NCBI GenBank assembly: GCA_040753915.1
Contig: JBFMDN010000049.1
Coordinates: 1 to 43,123 of the forward strand
Origin: JBFMDN01 sp040753915
GTDB taxonomy: Bacteria; Desulfobacterota; Desulfomonilia; Desulfomonilales; Desulfomonilaceae
Direction of reading: 5' to 3'
DNA length: 43,123 nt
The position numbers were made by a program, and so were the translations under genes. Positions 23,901 through 32,528 of this stretch are shown one piece after another (position 1 is the first letter of the stretch; every line of letters begins with the position of its first letter). The notes under the pieces are model-generated. The model searched no databases and was not told where the DNA came from. It saw nothing but the letters and a program-made list of their open reading frames with translations.

Positions 23901-25210
23901 TGGGAACCTCCGCCAATGTCTTTTCGGAGGTACGACGAAGCCTCGCCTGCTGCTCGAACAGCGTCTGCCAGGCTCTCTTCGATAGATTTCGGACCCCGGG
24001 CAGCGCCGGCCACAAACACCCCGTCCATGTTCGTGTGCACTCCTTGTCCTTCCTCTCCGACAAATCCCTCGCTGCCGACCACCAGACCTTGCAAGAAGTC
24101 AATGGAAGGCGGAGACATGCCGATGCTCAGGACCACTAAGTCCACGGCCTGCGTCACTCGCTCCTCGTTGCGACCGTGGTAGATGATTTCGACTGGTCGA
24201 TCTTGTCCTTTCCTGATCTCGGCCGGGATGGAGCGCACCAACGCTACCTCCTGCTCCGCTTCCTTGATGCGCTTGTCGTAGTCTCGGTCGAAGTTCTGGA
24301 GATCCATGTAGAACAAGGTGACCTCTAGGCCCTGGATGCGATTTTTCAGCAATTTCGCCATACGAAGAGCATTGGCACAGCAAACACGCGAGCAATAGTT
24401 TCGTCCTATTGCAGCATCCCTGCTCCCCACGCACTGGATAAACGCAATGGAGCGCGGTTCCTTCCCATTTGGCCAGCAAGTGCCGGCCCCGTCCCTCAGT
24501 ACAGCATCCAGTTCCAACGAGGTTACAACGCCCGGAACGATGCCATGCCCGAACCGCGCTTTCTCGCTTGCGTCGAAGGGCTTGAATCCTGCCGCGACAA
24601 TGGTCGCTCGAGCGGTGAGATCGATCTCCTCTCCCCCGGTGTGGAGATCCACTGCGCCTTCAGGGCACACTTCGGAGCACGCCTTGCAGGAGCGGTCGCG
24701 GAAAAAGCTGCAGCGGCTCTCGTCAATGGACAGAGCCTGATCCAGGGGGGACCGAATCAGCGCGCCGGGCATGGGGCAAACCTCTTCGCACTTCCCGCAC
24801 TCGCTGCAAATATCGGGAATGATCCTGAGGGGTCTCTGAAAAACCGAAACCGAGAATCCGTGTGCGGAGCGATCTATTCTTTCCACATCGGTTCTCACCT
24901 GAACTCTCACGGCAGATGAGCTCTTCACGTGTTGAAGGATGTCTTCCAGGACGCACGCGCCGCAACGCTGGCATCGATCCGTGGCCTTGCAGGCGAAATG
25001 GGCCACGTGACCTCCAGGAAATGGAGCCCTCTCCACCACCACCGAATCCAGCCCCATTCGCGAGAGCTCAACTGCAGACTGGAGTCCTGCTATTCCTCCT
25101 CCGAGTATCAGCACATCGGTGTGCATCGTCTGTTTTTGTACGGGAGTCATCGCTGTCCAATTCCGGAGTGAGAACGCCTCTCGGCGCGTAACGTCCTTGT
25201 TTACCCGCAC
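23897..25210 (-). CDS. hdrA: Heterodisulfide reductase subunit A (FAD/iron-sulfur)
   Basis: A flavin iron-sulfur protein of up to 437 residues. It has the FAD-binding GGGIAGLQSAVELSRMG near residues 37-53, CQRCGAC near 79, and two [4Fe-4S] motifs CSECGKCEEVCP and CKACSEVCP at about 135-185. The HdrA signature CVGSRD..YCSRVCCANALRMAKL is followed by a C-terminal GVFVAGAARGPKSIEES FAD contact. The start is uncertain: the GTG at 25210 has no ribosome site; the ATG at 25150 begins nearer the FAD fold but is also weakly served. It sits between metV and the HdrA-like/MvhD fusion, overlapping the latter by 4 bases. Confidence 0.9.
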   Translation of the reverse strand: MRVNKDVTRREAFSLRNWTAMTPVQKQTMHTDVLILGGGIAGLQSAVELSRMGLDSVVVERAPFPGGHVAHFACKATDRCQRCGACVLEDILQHVKSSSAVRVQVRTDVERIDRSAHGFSVSVFQRPLRIIPDICSECGKCEEVCPMPGALIRSPLDQALSIDESRCSFFRDRSCKACSEVCPEGAVDLHTGGEEIDLTARATIVAAGFKPFDASEKARFGHGIVPGVVTSLELDAVLRDGAGTCWPNGKEPRSIAFIQCVGSRDAAIGRNYCSRVCCANALRMAKLLKNRIQGLEVTLFYMDLQNFDRDYDKRIKEAEQEVALVRSIPAEIRKGQDRPVEIIYHGRNEERVTQAVDLVVLSIGMSPPSIDFLQGLVVGSEGFVGEEGQGVHTNMDGVFVAGAARGPKSIEESLADAVRAAGEASSYLRKDIGGGSQ

Positions 25211-25280
25211 AAGAACCGGCCTTAACCGCCGGACGAGACCGGCCTTCAGGAGTGCGGCGCCCGAATCGTCGCCCCGCGAC

Positions 25281-25958
25281 CTATTCCCGGCCCATCCTCT
25301 CTTGATAGTCTTGGCGCTGAATCTTGGCAGGATGACTGCTCAGATCGTGCCTGCGAGGAGGAACGAAATCTTTGAGTATGTCGAGTCTGGATTGACGCTC
25401 CAGGCGCTCGATGATCTTTACCCAGGCGCAATCCCTATCCGGAGCGGTTTCGCACTTTCCATCCTGGGGGCCTCCGCAGGGGCCGTTGAGCAGGCTCTTC
25501 GCGCACATGGTAACAGGGCAGATTCCGCCGGTGATGCCCAGATAGCACTGGTTGCACGACCTGCATCGTTCTGTCCAGATCCCTGCTCCCTCAGCCACGC
25601 CGATGAAGCTCGTGTCCACTCCCGGAAACACAGGAGTGTCCGGATAGACGTCCGACAGAAACTGGATTCCCGCTCCACACGCCAGAGAAACCACGGCGTC
25701 CGCTCGTCGTACCTGATCTTCGAACAGGTTCAGGAATTCGCGGTCACATTGCCGTTCTACCGTCGCAGCGAAGGCCTCAAAATTCTCGTTGTCACGGCCG
25801 AGGACCAGTTGCAACCGGGTGGCCATTATGGAGGCTTCTTTTTCGCCCCCTGCCAAACAAACTGCGACACAGGTACCGCATCCAGCGACCAGGACACGGG
25901 TACAGTCTCGTACCATGTCCACGATCTCACTGAACTCTTTGGGCTTGGCAACAATCAC
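25281..25958 (-). CDS. metV: MetV-type protein (methylenetetrahydrofolate reductase C-terminal domain)
   Basis: 225 residues with the cysteine pattern of the MTHFR C-terminal domain family: CGTCVAVC near residue 27, then CRSCNQCYLGITGGICPVTMCAKSLLNGPCGG near 132-162, which binds iron-sulfur or zinc. The GTG start at 25958 is served by AGGAG. In acetogens MetV is the small partner of MetF in methylenetetrahydrofolate reductase and is encoded next to metF and hdr/mvhD genes. Here it heads an hdrA-mvhD-hdrC-hdrB cluster, but no metF lies on either side within the window. Domain assignment is firm; a role without adjacent MetF is open. Confidence 0.86.
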   Translation of the reverse strand: MIVAKPKEFSEIVDMVRDCTRVLVAGCGTCVAVCLAGGEKEASIMATRLQLVLGRDNENFEAFAATVERQCDREFLNLFEDQVRRADAVVSLACGAGIQFLSDVYPDTPVFPGVDTSFIGVAEGAGIWTERCRSCNQCYLGITGGICPVTMCAKSLLNGPCGGPQDGKCETAPDRDCAWVKIIERLERQSRLDILKDFVPPRRHDLSSHPAKIQRQDYQERMGRE

Positions 25959-26582
25959 GTGGGCTTCTCCTGCTGAACATACGGCATAGCCGCTTTGTGG
26001 TAGGTGCCAGAAGAAATCCTCTATTCATATAGCGCACCGTTTGGAAGGGATCCTCCTGCCGCGGCGGAAATTAGCCCTTTCCGCTCCCCAAGAAGACATT
26101 CCTCGTCTTGCACGCGGTCCGCCCTTGCCCTCGGCTACACTGCCGCAAATCAAAACGGTGGCACGTCTGCGCTGAAGTCACGCAAGCCTTCTCCGAGCAC
26201 CGCTGCACAGTCGAGACGCTCGATCCCCTGTCGGCCAAAACTTCCGGCAACGAGTATAAAGCCTAACTGACGCACGCACCGCTGTCAAGACGGGAGCAGA
26301 GCTGGTGAATGCTCAAGTGCAATGATTGTGTGGTGTGTGCAACGGCGCAGGAGGAGCACCAAGTCTCATTCATGATGGGTGCCTATACCACGCGGTGGTA
26401 AACCTGTCGGTCGACCCTGTCAGGGTCGGTTGACGGTTGTGCCGTGCGGAGCCCCTCGTGGAAATCCCGCGGCCCGCCGAAGTACTGAAGGTGCGCTCCT
26501 TCAGAGCGCAAATTCCCGACTTCGTTATGGGAGAATACATGACCGTACCGACGAGATCTTGTACTAAAATCACGACATCAGC
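25959..26582. other. Intergenic region with three hairpins upstream of metV
   Basis: No gene is supported. Three perfect stems lie within 125 bases: TACCAC-GCG-GTGGTA (26386-26400), CGACCCT-GTC-AGGGTCG (26412-26428) and TGCGCTC-CTTCA-GAGCGCA (26492-26510). No T-tracts follow. Bases 25959-26380 show nothing recognised, including no -24/-12 site in register on the minus strand. Confidence 0.5.
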
Positions 26583-27578
26583 TCACGGCACGAGAGCAGC
26601 ACCGGCACGGAGTCGGCTTTGCTTCATCATGAGAAGCACTTGATTGGCCTCGGAGAGCGGAAAGGTCTCGACCACCGTACGGATGGGGATCTCTGCGGCC
26701 TCCCGGAGTAATTCCTCGGCGTCCCTCCTCGTCGTGTTCGCGACGCTTCGGACCGTACGCTCCCCATAAATCAAGCGGTAACCCATAGAGGGTATGTCTG
26801 TCATGGTGATCCCAGCCAGGGCAAGGGTGCCCCCTGGGGACAATCTTTCCAGCGCCGTTGGCACGAGATCCCCTGCGGGGGCAAAGATGATGGAAGAATC
26901 CATCAATTCCGGAGGGTGTTCGTCAGCAGTGCCCACCCAGACGGCTCCAAGCTCACGCGCCAGCTCCTGGTGGTTTGCGCTCCGAGTGAAAACGTATACC
27001 GAGCACCCCCGCTTGACCGCGATCTGGATCACGACGTGGGCCGAATTTCCGAAGCCGAACAACCCGAGCTTCTGGCCGGGCTGGACCTCGCTTAGCCGGA
27101 GAGCCCGGTATCCTATGACACCGCCGCACAGCAGCGGAGTAGCCTCTGCGTCGCCAAACGCAGAGGGCACAGGAAACGCAGAGTCTTCGGGTACCACCAT
27201 GTATTCGGCGTAACCGCCGTTTGCATGGTATCCTGTGAACCGCGCCTCAGGACAGAGGTTTTCCCTTCCACCTCTGCAGTACGAGCAGGTTCTGCAACTT
27301 GAATAAAACCACGTCACCCCAACCCGCTGGCCAATCTCGAAACGCCTCGATCCTGGACCATTTTGTTCGACCTGCCCCACCACCTGATGGCCGGGGATGA
27401 TAGGCATTTTGGGCAGAGGAAGGTCCCCCTCCACTGTGTGCAAGTCGGTATGGCACACACCGCAGGCAAGCACCTTCAAGAGGATTTCGCCGGAAGCCGG
27501 CACAGGCTGTTGCTTCGGTTCTCTACGCAGAGGCTGTTCTTCTGCAGGCTTGGTTTGGTGCAGCAGCATGGCGTTCAT
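26583..27578 (-). CDS. Zinc-dependent alcohol dehydrogenase family protein
   Basis: A 331-residue medium-chain dehydrogenase from the ATG at 27578; GAGG lies 9 bases upstream, and in-frame sequence back to 27722 has no ribosome site and overlaps the upstream gene. Catalytic zinc ligands are in CGVCHTDLH and PGHQVVGQV; the structural zinc lobe is CRTCSYCRGGRENLC. The Rossmann domain carries GLFGFGNSAHVV, and the tail has the cofactor-binding fold. It resembles broad zinc-binding alcohol/cinnamyl dehydrogenases; substrate and NAD/NADP preference cannot be read. It follows the triple-repeat secreted protein gene by 43 bases, so the two may be cotranscribed, though a metabolic link is not obvious. 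Confidence 0.88.
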   Translation of the reverse strand: MNAMLLHQTKPAEEQPLRREPKQQPVPASGEILLKVLACGVCHTDLHTVEGDLPLPKMPIIPGHQVVGQVEQNGPGSRRFEIGQRVGVTWFYSSCRTCSYCRGGRENLCPEARFTGYHANGGYAEYMVVPEDSAFPVPSAFGDAEATPLLCGGVIGYRALRLSEVQPGQKLGLFGFGNSAHVVIQIAVKRGCSVYVFTRSANHQELARELGAVWVGTADEHPPELMDSSIIFAPAGDLVPTALERLSPGGTLALAGITMTDIPSMGYRLIYGERTVRSVANTTRRDAEELLREAAEIPIRTVVETFPLSEANQVLLMMKQSRLRAGAALVP

Positions 27579-27621
27579 GATGAGGAACCTCGTGTCGACC
27601 GGTGGTACATGCCCCGAGGGG

Positions 27622-29028
27622 TCACTTGATAACGTCAGCAGAAAGGGTCGTATTGTCGGTAAACGTGACCGATACGGTGAGGCGGGAATTTGGATCGGAC
27701 AGCATCCCGTTGTCCGCTCCATAAAGGTAGAGTGTCCTCCGTCCCGATACGGGAACGTTCAACGAGCCCCCAGTCGGATTGATAAGCTGGTAGATTTTCG
27801 GATACAAGGCCACACCGAGGAACATGACCGGGGGCTTGGGATCGCTGGACCAGCGCACTGCGCCGTCAGTCCCCTTGATCTCGATCTTGGCCAGCTTCTT
27901 GTCCTCCACCTGGAGCTTCATGATGAAAGTTCCGTCGAAATATCCATCCTTTCTGGGCCGCGTGGAGGTATTCACCAAGTCCACGATGAATCCTCGGAAC
28001 TCGCACGTGATGATGCCTCGAGCCTTCGGTGTGTCTCCCGTTCCTGGCACTACGGTCGAGGTGGTTGCGGTGGGACGCTGCACGTACTGCTGATAGGCTG
28101 TACCATCGGCGAAATGAACGATCATCCGAAGGGCCTGGTTTGTTGACGACAGGTCTCCGGGGTCCGCTACGTAGAGGAAAAACTGAGTCCGCTCGTTGAG
28201 CGGAATCGACACCGAGCCGCCCACCTTGTTTATCAAGGCCTTAGGGCTGCTCTGGTAGGCCACGCCCATTCCCCAGTTGCCAGGGGTGGTACCCGCTGTA
28301 CCCCATCGTTTGGAAATGCCATCCAGGCTCTGGATCTCAATCCCAGTGATCTCGTTCTTGGGGGACACTTCAATGTCCAACCCAAAATAGGCGTCTGCCT
28401 TCCCGTCCGGTTTGATTTCCGCATACGGTCCCACCGCGTCGGTGCTTACATACCCGAGCCACTTTCCCAGGAAGTTGACTTTCGGACGTTCCGTGACGGC
28501 AGTCGAGGTCGCGGGGCTCTCAGCCGGTAAGGAAGCAGCACGTACCGGGCACCACGTCATTTCTCCGTCCTCAAAGGTCACGGCCACCCGATAGGAGGTC
28601 TTACCCTGAGCGATGGTGCCGTTGTCCGCCACATAGAGATTCAAATCCATCTTGTCCTTGACTGGAATCCTGACGGAACCGTTCCGATGATTGAGCAGCC
28701 TGACCGGATCGGACACGGCCGCGACGCCTATGGCCCCCCCTTCGCTTCCCGGCACCGTGTTCCATCGCGCGTCGGAGCCGTCGACGTTTCGTATCTCAAT
28801 GCCGGTTATTACTTTATTGGATGCCTCGACGGTAAGCTCGAACAGGCCGTCGGCCTTTTCGTCGCCACGGATTTCCTTGCTCGGATTCACCGCGTCGTAA
28901 TTGGAGATACCCTTGAGGAAGGCGCTCATCCGGACCGGATACACTCCGGTCGCTTGAGCGTACGACTCCTTCGGAAGGGACAGAACCACCCCAATTATCA
29001 AGCACGAGAGGACTAAACGAATGAACAT
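27622..29028 (-). CDS. Secreted protein of three tandem unrecognised beta domains
   Basis: 468 residues with a signal peptide (LVLSCLIIGVVLSLPKESYAQA, cleavage near 25). The mature part is three copies of a domain of about 130 residues (about 30-158, 183-312 and 336-468). Each carries the pattern ITGIEI..DG...RW, then LIN..GGSV.IPV, then L.LYVADNG.L and V.F.DGT. Low-complexity Thr/Ser/Pro linkers join them (near 165-182 and 318-335). Strand-rich, few Cys; probably periplasmic or extracellular, possibly a binding or surface protein. I recognise no named family. The only strong purine run (GGAGGGGAGG) lies about 20 bases before the ATG, too far for a normal ribosome site. Confidence 0.75.
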   Translation of the reverse strand: MFIRLVLSCLIIGVVLSLPKESYAQATGVYPVRMSAFLKGISNYDAVNPSKEIRGDEKADGLFELTVEASNKVITGIEIRNVDGSDARWNTVPGSEGGAIGVAAVSDPVRLLNHRNGSVRIPVKDKMDLNLYVADNGTIAQGKTSYRVAVTFEDGEMTWCPVRAASLPAESPATSTAVTERPKVNFLGKWLGYVSTDAVGPYAEIKPDGKADAYFGLDIEVSPKNEITGIEIQSLDGISKRWGTAGTTPGNWGMGVAYQSSPKALINKVGGSVSIPLNERTQFFLYVADPGDLSSTNQALRMIVHFADGTAYQQYVQRPTATTSTVVPGTGDTPKARGIITCEFRGFIVDLVNTSTRPRKDGYFDGTFIMKLQVEDKKLAKIEIKGTDGAVRWSSDPKPPVMFLGVALYPKIYQLINPTGGSLNVPVSGRRTLYLYGADNGMLSDPNSRLTVSVTFTDNTTLSADVIK

Positions 29029-29448
29029 CTGACCGCGCAGTGGGTGCCTCCCCTCCGCTGGGGCAATAAGCTCTCCGAAACTCTCCTATAATCCGAACTC
29101 TAGCTCACAAGACTCTGAAATGTCAATCTAAAAAGACCCCATCTCGGTACGATGACAGGGATTTCAGATTGATTTGCTTTGAGCCACACGCTCAATAGGT
29201 GCTCTGAGCACGTCTAATTCGAAAAGTTCCCCACGCTGTTCGCCAATCCTTCTGTACCGATGCAGGTTGTTGCCCGTGAGACACGCGTCTACCGGCCCTT
29301 GCTAGCGCGCAAAGTCAGAACAAATGCCTCTCCTCACTCTTGGCGATGTGCATCGTCGGGCCGAGTCTTTGCGTGTTGACACGATCGCGCCAAGGACCCT
29401 ACAATGCCTTTTTTAACAATTCTCAGGTCAGAATAAAAGGAGGGGCTA
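29029..29448. other. Divergent intergenic region
   Basis: About 420 bases between the triple-domain gene (minus) and mtnP (plus). Besides the sigma-70 promoter at 29376-29405 nothing is recognised. A frame on the minus strand at 29334-29582 overlaps mtnP and is not supported. Confidence 0.5.
29376..29405 (+). promoter_or_regulatory. Sigma-70 promoter of mtnP-ade
   Basis: TTGACA (29376-29381), 18-base spacer, TACAAT (29400-29405), about 45 bases before the GTG start of mtnP. Both boxes are near consensus. Confidence 0.78.
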
Positions 29449-30234
29449 GTGGTGAAAGTCGGGATGATTGGTGGCTCCGGATTTGAGGACCCGGGTTTTC
29501 TGAGCGGCGCGAAAATCGTCAAGAAAGGGACACCCTTCGGACACCTCTCCGCTGACCTGATCGTCGGCCGCGTAGGAGACACAGAGGTGGTGCTCCTCTC
29601 CAGACACGGCCGAGGCCACAGAATAATGCCTTCCGCGGTGAATTACCGGGCCAATGTGTGGGCCATGAAAGATCTGGGCGTGACGCACATCATAGCAACG
29701 AGCGCGTGCGGGTCGCTCAGGGAGGAAATCGAACCCGGGCACCTCGTGTTTCCGGACCAGTTCATTGACTGGACGAGAGGACGCAAGAGCACCTTTCACG
29801 AAGGCGACCAGGTGGTTCACATCTCTCAAGCCGACCCCTTCTGCCGGAAGTTGCGCCAGATCCTGATCGAGACGGCTACTGCGGAAGGAATCGTTCATCA
29901 CCCTAAAGGCACGGTAGTCACCATAGAGGGACCGCGGTTTTCCACCAGGGCGGAGAGCCGCATGTTTCGGGTTTTCGGCGGCGACATCGTCAACATGTCC
30001 ACGGTTCCCGAGGTGGTCCTCGCACGAGAAGCAGGAATATGCTATGCGGTGGCAGCCATGAGCACCGACTACGACAGTTGGCACGAAGGGAACGAGCCGG
30101 TAACCTGGGAGATGATCGTGCAAACCATGAACAAGAACGTAGAAAACGTTAAACGAATCTTCTTTCGTGCCCTGCCTCGCATTACGGACCCACATTGCGA
30201 ATGCCGCACTGCAGTGGAAACCGCGTTGGTGTAA
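29449..30234 (+). CDS. mtnP: S-methyl-5'-thioadenosine phosphorylase
   Basis: A 261-residue nucleoside phosphorylase of the trimeric PNP/MTAP family. It splits methylthioadenosine and phosphate to adenine and methylthioribose-1-phosphate. It starts GTG with AAAAGGAGGGG just upstream. Signatures: IGGSGF at the N-terminus, SRHGRGH near residues 45-51 (phosphate contact), NYRANVWAMKDLGVTHIIAT, and EGPRFSTRAESRMFR near 160-174. An adenine rather than 6-oxopurine preference is suggested by the MTAP-like active site and by the adenine deaminase gene 81 bases downstream, which would consume the adenine. Confidence 0.94.
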   Translation: MVKVGMIGGSGFEDPGFLSGAKIVKKGTPFGHLSADLIVGRVGDTEVVLLSRHGRGHRIMPSAVNYRANVWAMKDLGVTHIIATSACGSLREEIEPGHLVFPDQFIDWTRGRKSTFHEGDQVVHISQADPFCRKLRQILIETATAEGIVHHPKGTVVTIEGPRFSTRAESRMFRVFGGDIVNMSTVPEVVLAREAGICYAVAAMSTDYDSWHEGNEPVTWEMIVQTMNKNVENVKRIFFRALPRITDPHCECRTAVETALV

Positions 30235-30315
30235 CCTGGCCTCGGCACCTCCCGAAGCGATGGGAAGAATTCCCTGTGGACAAGGCTGACATGCGCGAAA
30301 GGACGGAGGAATAGG

Positions 30316-32019
30316 ATGGATCTCAAACGTCGGATCGAAATTTCGCTGGGAAAGAAACCGGTCGACCTTCTCCTTAAGAACGGCCGGCTCGTCAATGTGC
30401 TTGCAGGAGAAATCCATCCCGCTTCGGTGGCCATCCACGAGGGGTGGGTCGTTGGGTTCGGCGATTACGACGCTCTGGAAACGGTGGATTTGAATGGGAG
30501 GTTTCTCGCACCGGGATTCATAGACGGGCACGTCCATCTGGAATCGAGCATGCTGAGCATTTCTGAGTTTGCCCGCAACGTGGTGCCCCAGGGAACCACA
30601 TCTGTGGTGGCCGACCCCCACGAGATAGCTAACGTTTTGGGAATCAAGGGTATTCAGTACATATTGGACTCCAGCGATGGATTGGCAATGCGGGTATTCA
30701 TCATGTTTCCCTCCTGTGTGCCTGCCACGCCGTTCGAGACTTCGGGAGCAGAGCTGCTGCACACCGATATGATGCAGTTCAGGGACCACCCCCGCGTTCT
30801 GGGGCTCGCTGAAATGATGAATTTTCCCGGTGTGCTCATGGCCGATCCGGAGGTTCTTTCAAAAATTGGTATATTTGGCGACAAGGTGAAAGACGGACAC
30901 GCTCCCGGTCTGCGGGGCAAGGAGTTATGCGCATACGCGCACGCGGGAATAGGCTCTGACCACGAATGCACCGTCCTCGAGGAAGCGCTGGAGAAGCTGC
31001 GCGTTGGAATGAAGATCATGATCCGCCAGGGATCCGCCGCGAAAAACTTGGACGCGCTCCTGCCGGTAGTCAACGAGCATAACTCTCGGAATTGCTTTTT
31101 TGTCACTGACGACACGGATCCGCGCGATCTGCGTGAAAAGGGGCATGTCGCAGGCATCGTGCGGACGGCAATCGGCAAAGGACTGTATCCCGTGCGGGCA
31201 ATTCAGATGGCCACTCTCAACCCTGCCTCCTATTTCAAGCTGACCTCTCTCGGAGCCCTTGCTCCCGGCTATCAGGCGGACATTCTCGTCTTAGAGGATC
31301 TGGAGAAGCTCACTGTGGATCGTGTTTACCATTCCGGCCGCCTTGTAGCGGAACGGGGGCGATTCAGTGGGGCGGACGAAGAAACCGTCATACCTGTCCC
31401 GGGAAGCGTGCTCGTGGACTGGGAGCGCGTGAAAGACTTCTCCGTGAAGGCAGAAGGCAGTCGCGTGCGCGTGATTGAGGTGATACCGGGACAGATCGTC
31501 ACGCGTCACACCGTAGAGCAAGTGGCAATCCGTGACGGTTATGCAGTGGCTGACGCTGCCAGGGACATCTTGAAACTAGCTGTGATCGAGAGGCATCGCG
31601 GGACCGGAGAGTTTGCGGTAGGATTCATACGGGGATTCGGGCTGAAAAGAGGGGCTCTGGCCAGCACAGTCGCTCATGATTCGCACAACATAATCGTAGT
31701 AGGTGCAGACGATGACGATATGCTAAGAGCAGCCCGCGAAGCGGCCGACATGGGTGGTGGCATGGCTGTAGTGGCTTCGGGAGCGGTGATGGCTCGACTT
31801 CCGTTGCCGATTGCGGGATTGATGTCCGCAGCCACCATCGAGGAGGTTGATAGGGACCTGGCTGCCGCAGTCAAGGCTGCCAGGGAGCTCGGGTGCAATC
31901 TGGAAAACCCCTTTGCCACTCTGTCATTCATGGCTCTCACTCCCATTCCGGAGCTCAAGATCACGGATCGCGGCCTGTTTGACTCGACGAATTTTCAGTT
32001 TGTTCCACTATTCGTCTGA
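30316..32019 (+). CDS. ade: Adenine deaminase
   Basis: A 567-residue amidohydrolase that converts adenine to hypoxanthine and ammonia. Metal ligands appear in GFIDGHVHLESS near residues 70-80. Other family blocks are TSVVADPHEIANVLG, GLAEMMNFPGVL, the AHAGIGSDHECT segment and TDDTDPRDL. The C-terminal domain has GFGLKRGALASTVAHDSHNI, typical of bacterial Ade. GGAGGAATAGG precedes the ATG. It is paired with mtnP behind one promoter, so adenine released from methylthioadenosine would enter the hypoxanthine/IMP pool. Confidence 0.96.
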   Translation: MDLKRRIEISLGKKPVDLLLKNGRLVNVLAGEIHPASVAIHEGWVVGFGDYDALETVDLNGRFLAPGFIDGHVHLESSMLSISEFARNVVPQGTTSVVADPHEIANVLGIKGIQYILDSSDGLAMRVFIMFPSCVPATPFETSGAELLHTDMMQFRDHPRVLGLAEMMNFPGVLMADPEVLSKIGIFGDKVKDGHAPGLRGKELCAYAHAGIGSDHECTVLEEALEKLRVGMKIMIRQGSAAKNLDALLPVVNEHNSRNCFFVTDDTDPRDLREKGHVAGIVRTAIGKGLYPVRAIQMATLNPASYFKLTSLGALAPGYQADILVLEDLEKLTVDRVYHSGRLVAERGRFSGADEETVIPVPGSVLVDWERVKDFSVKAEGSRVRVIEVIPGQIVTRHTVEQVAIRDGYAVADAARDILKLAVIERHRGTGEFAVGFIRGFGLKRGALASTVAHDSHNIIVVGADDDDMLRAAREAADMGGGMAVVASGAVMARLPLPIAGLMSAATIEEVDRDLAAAVKAARELGCNLENPFATLSFMALTPIPELKITDRGLFDSTNFQFVPLFV

Positions 32020-32069
32020 CATGATCGCGTTCCATAAGGGAGAGGAACCCAGCAAAGGACGTGATACGA

Positions 32070-32291
32070 ATGAGCACGAGTTGCTATCGTCATCCTGACA
32101 GAAAAGGATCCTTCTATTGTCAGAAGGACGGAAACTATATGTGCGAGGAATGCGCGTGCTGCCACAGCCCGAGAGTGTACTGCCAGTATCGGACTGCTTG
32201 TGTGATCAATGTGCTCACGCGCTCGGGAGAGCTCTCCCCTTGCGAGCACGATCGCGGGATTGATGAGGTCGAGACGAGCCGGACCCGCTAG
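32070..32291 (+). CDS. Small Cys/His-rich zinc-binding protein
   Basis: A 73-residue protein from the ATG at 32070 (AAAGGA upstream; a GTG at 32061 lies too close to that site). The pattern CYRHPDRKGSFYCQKDGNYMC, then CACC and C..RTAC, gives eight or more Cys/His ligands spaced like a compact B-box-type zinc finger. Similar tiny proteins are common in sulfate-reducing Desulfobacterota, often near sulfur-relay genes; no function is established that I can name. It follows ade by 50 bases and may be cotranscribed. The gap 32292-32528 to dnaJ holds nothing recognised. Confidence 0.7.
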   Translation: MSTSCYRHPDRKGSFYCQKDGNYMCEECACCHSPRVYCQYRTACVINVLTRSGELSPCEHDRGIDEVETSRTR

Positions 32292-32528
32292 GACTACCGA
32301 GATACCATCGGCCTAGTCAGGTGGCGAATGAACGCGCAGCGCACGCGAGACGGGAATGCCCCGATTGTCGCGGGGGCGTGGGACGCCACCGTGTGTGGGG
32401 GCCTCCCGGCACAAAAAAAGCGGTCAAAGAGGGTGACAAACTCTCGAAGAGTGATTACCTGCATAAGTTGACGTTGTACGCGTACGGATTGTCGCTCGTG
32501 CAAAAACTTCCACAACCGGGTTTTTTCG

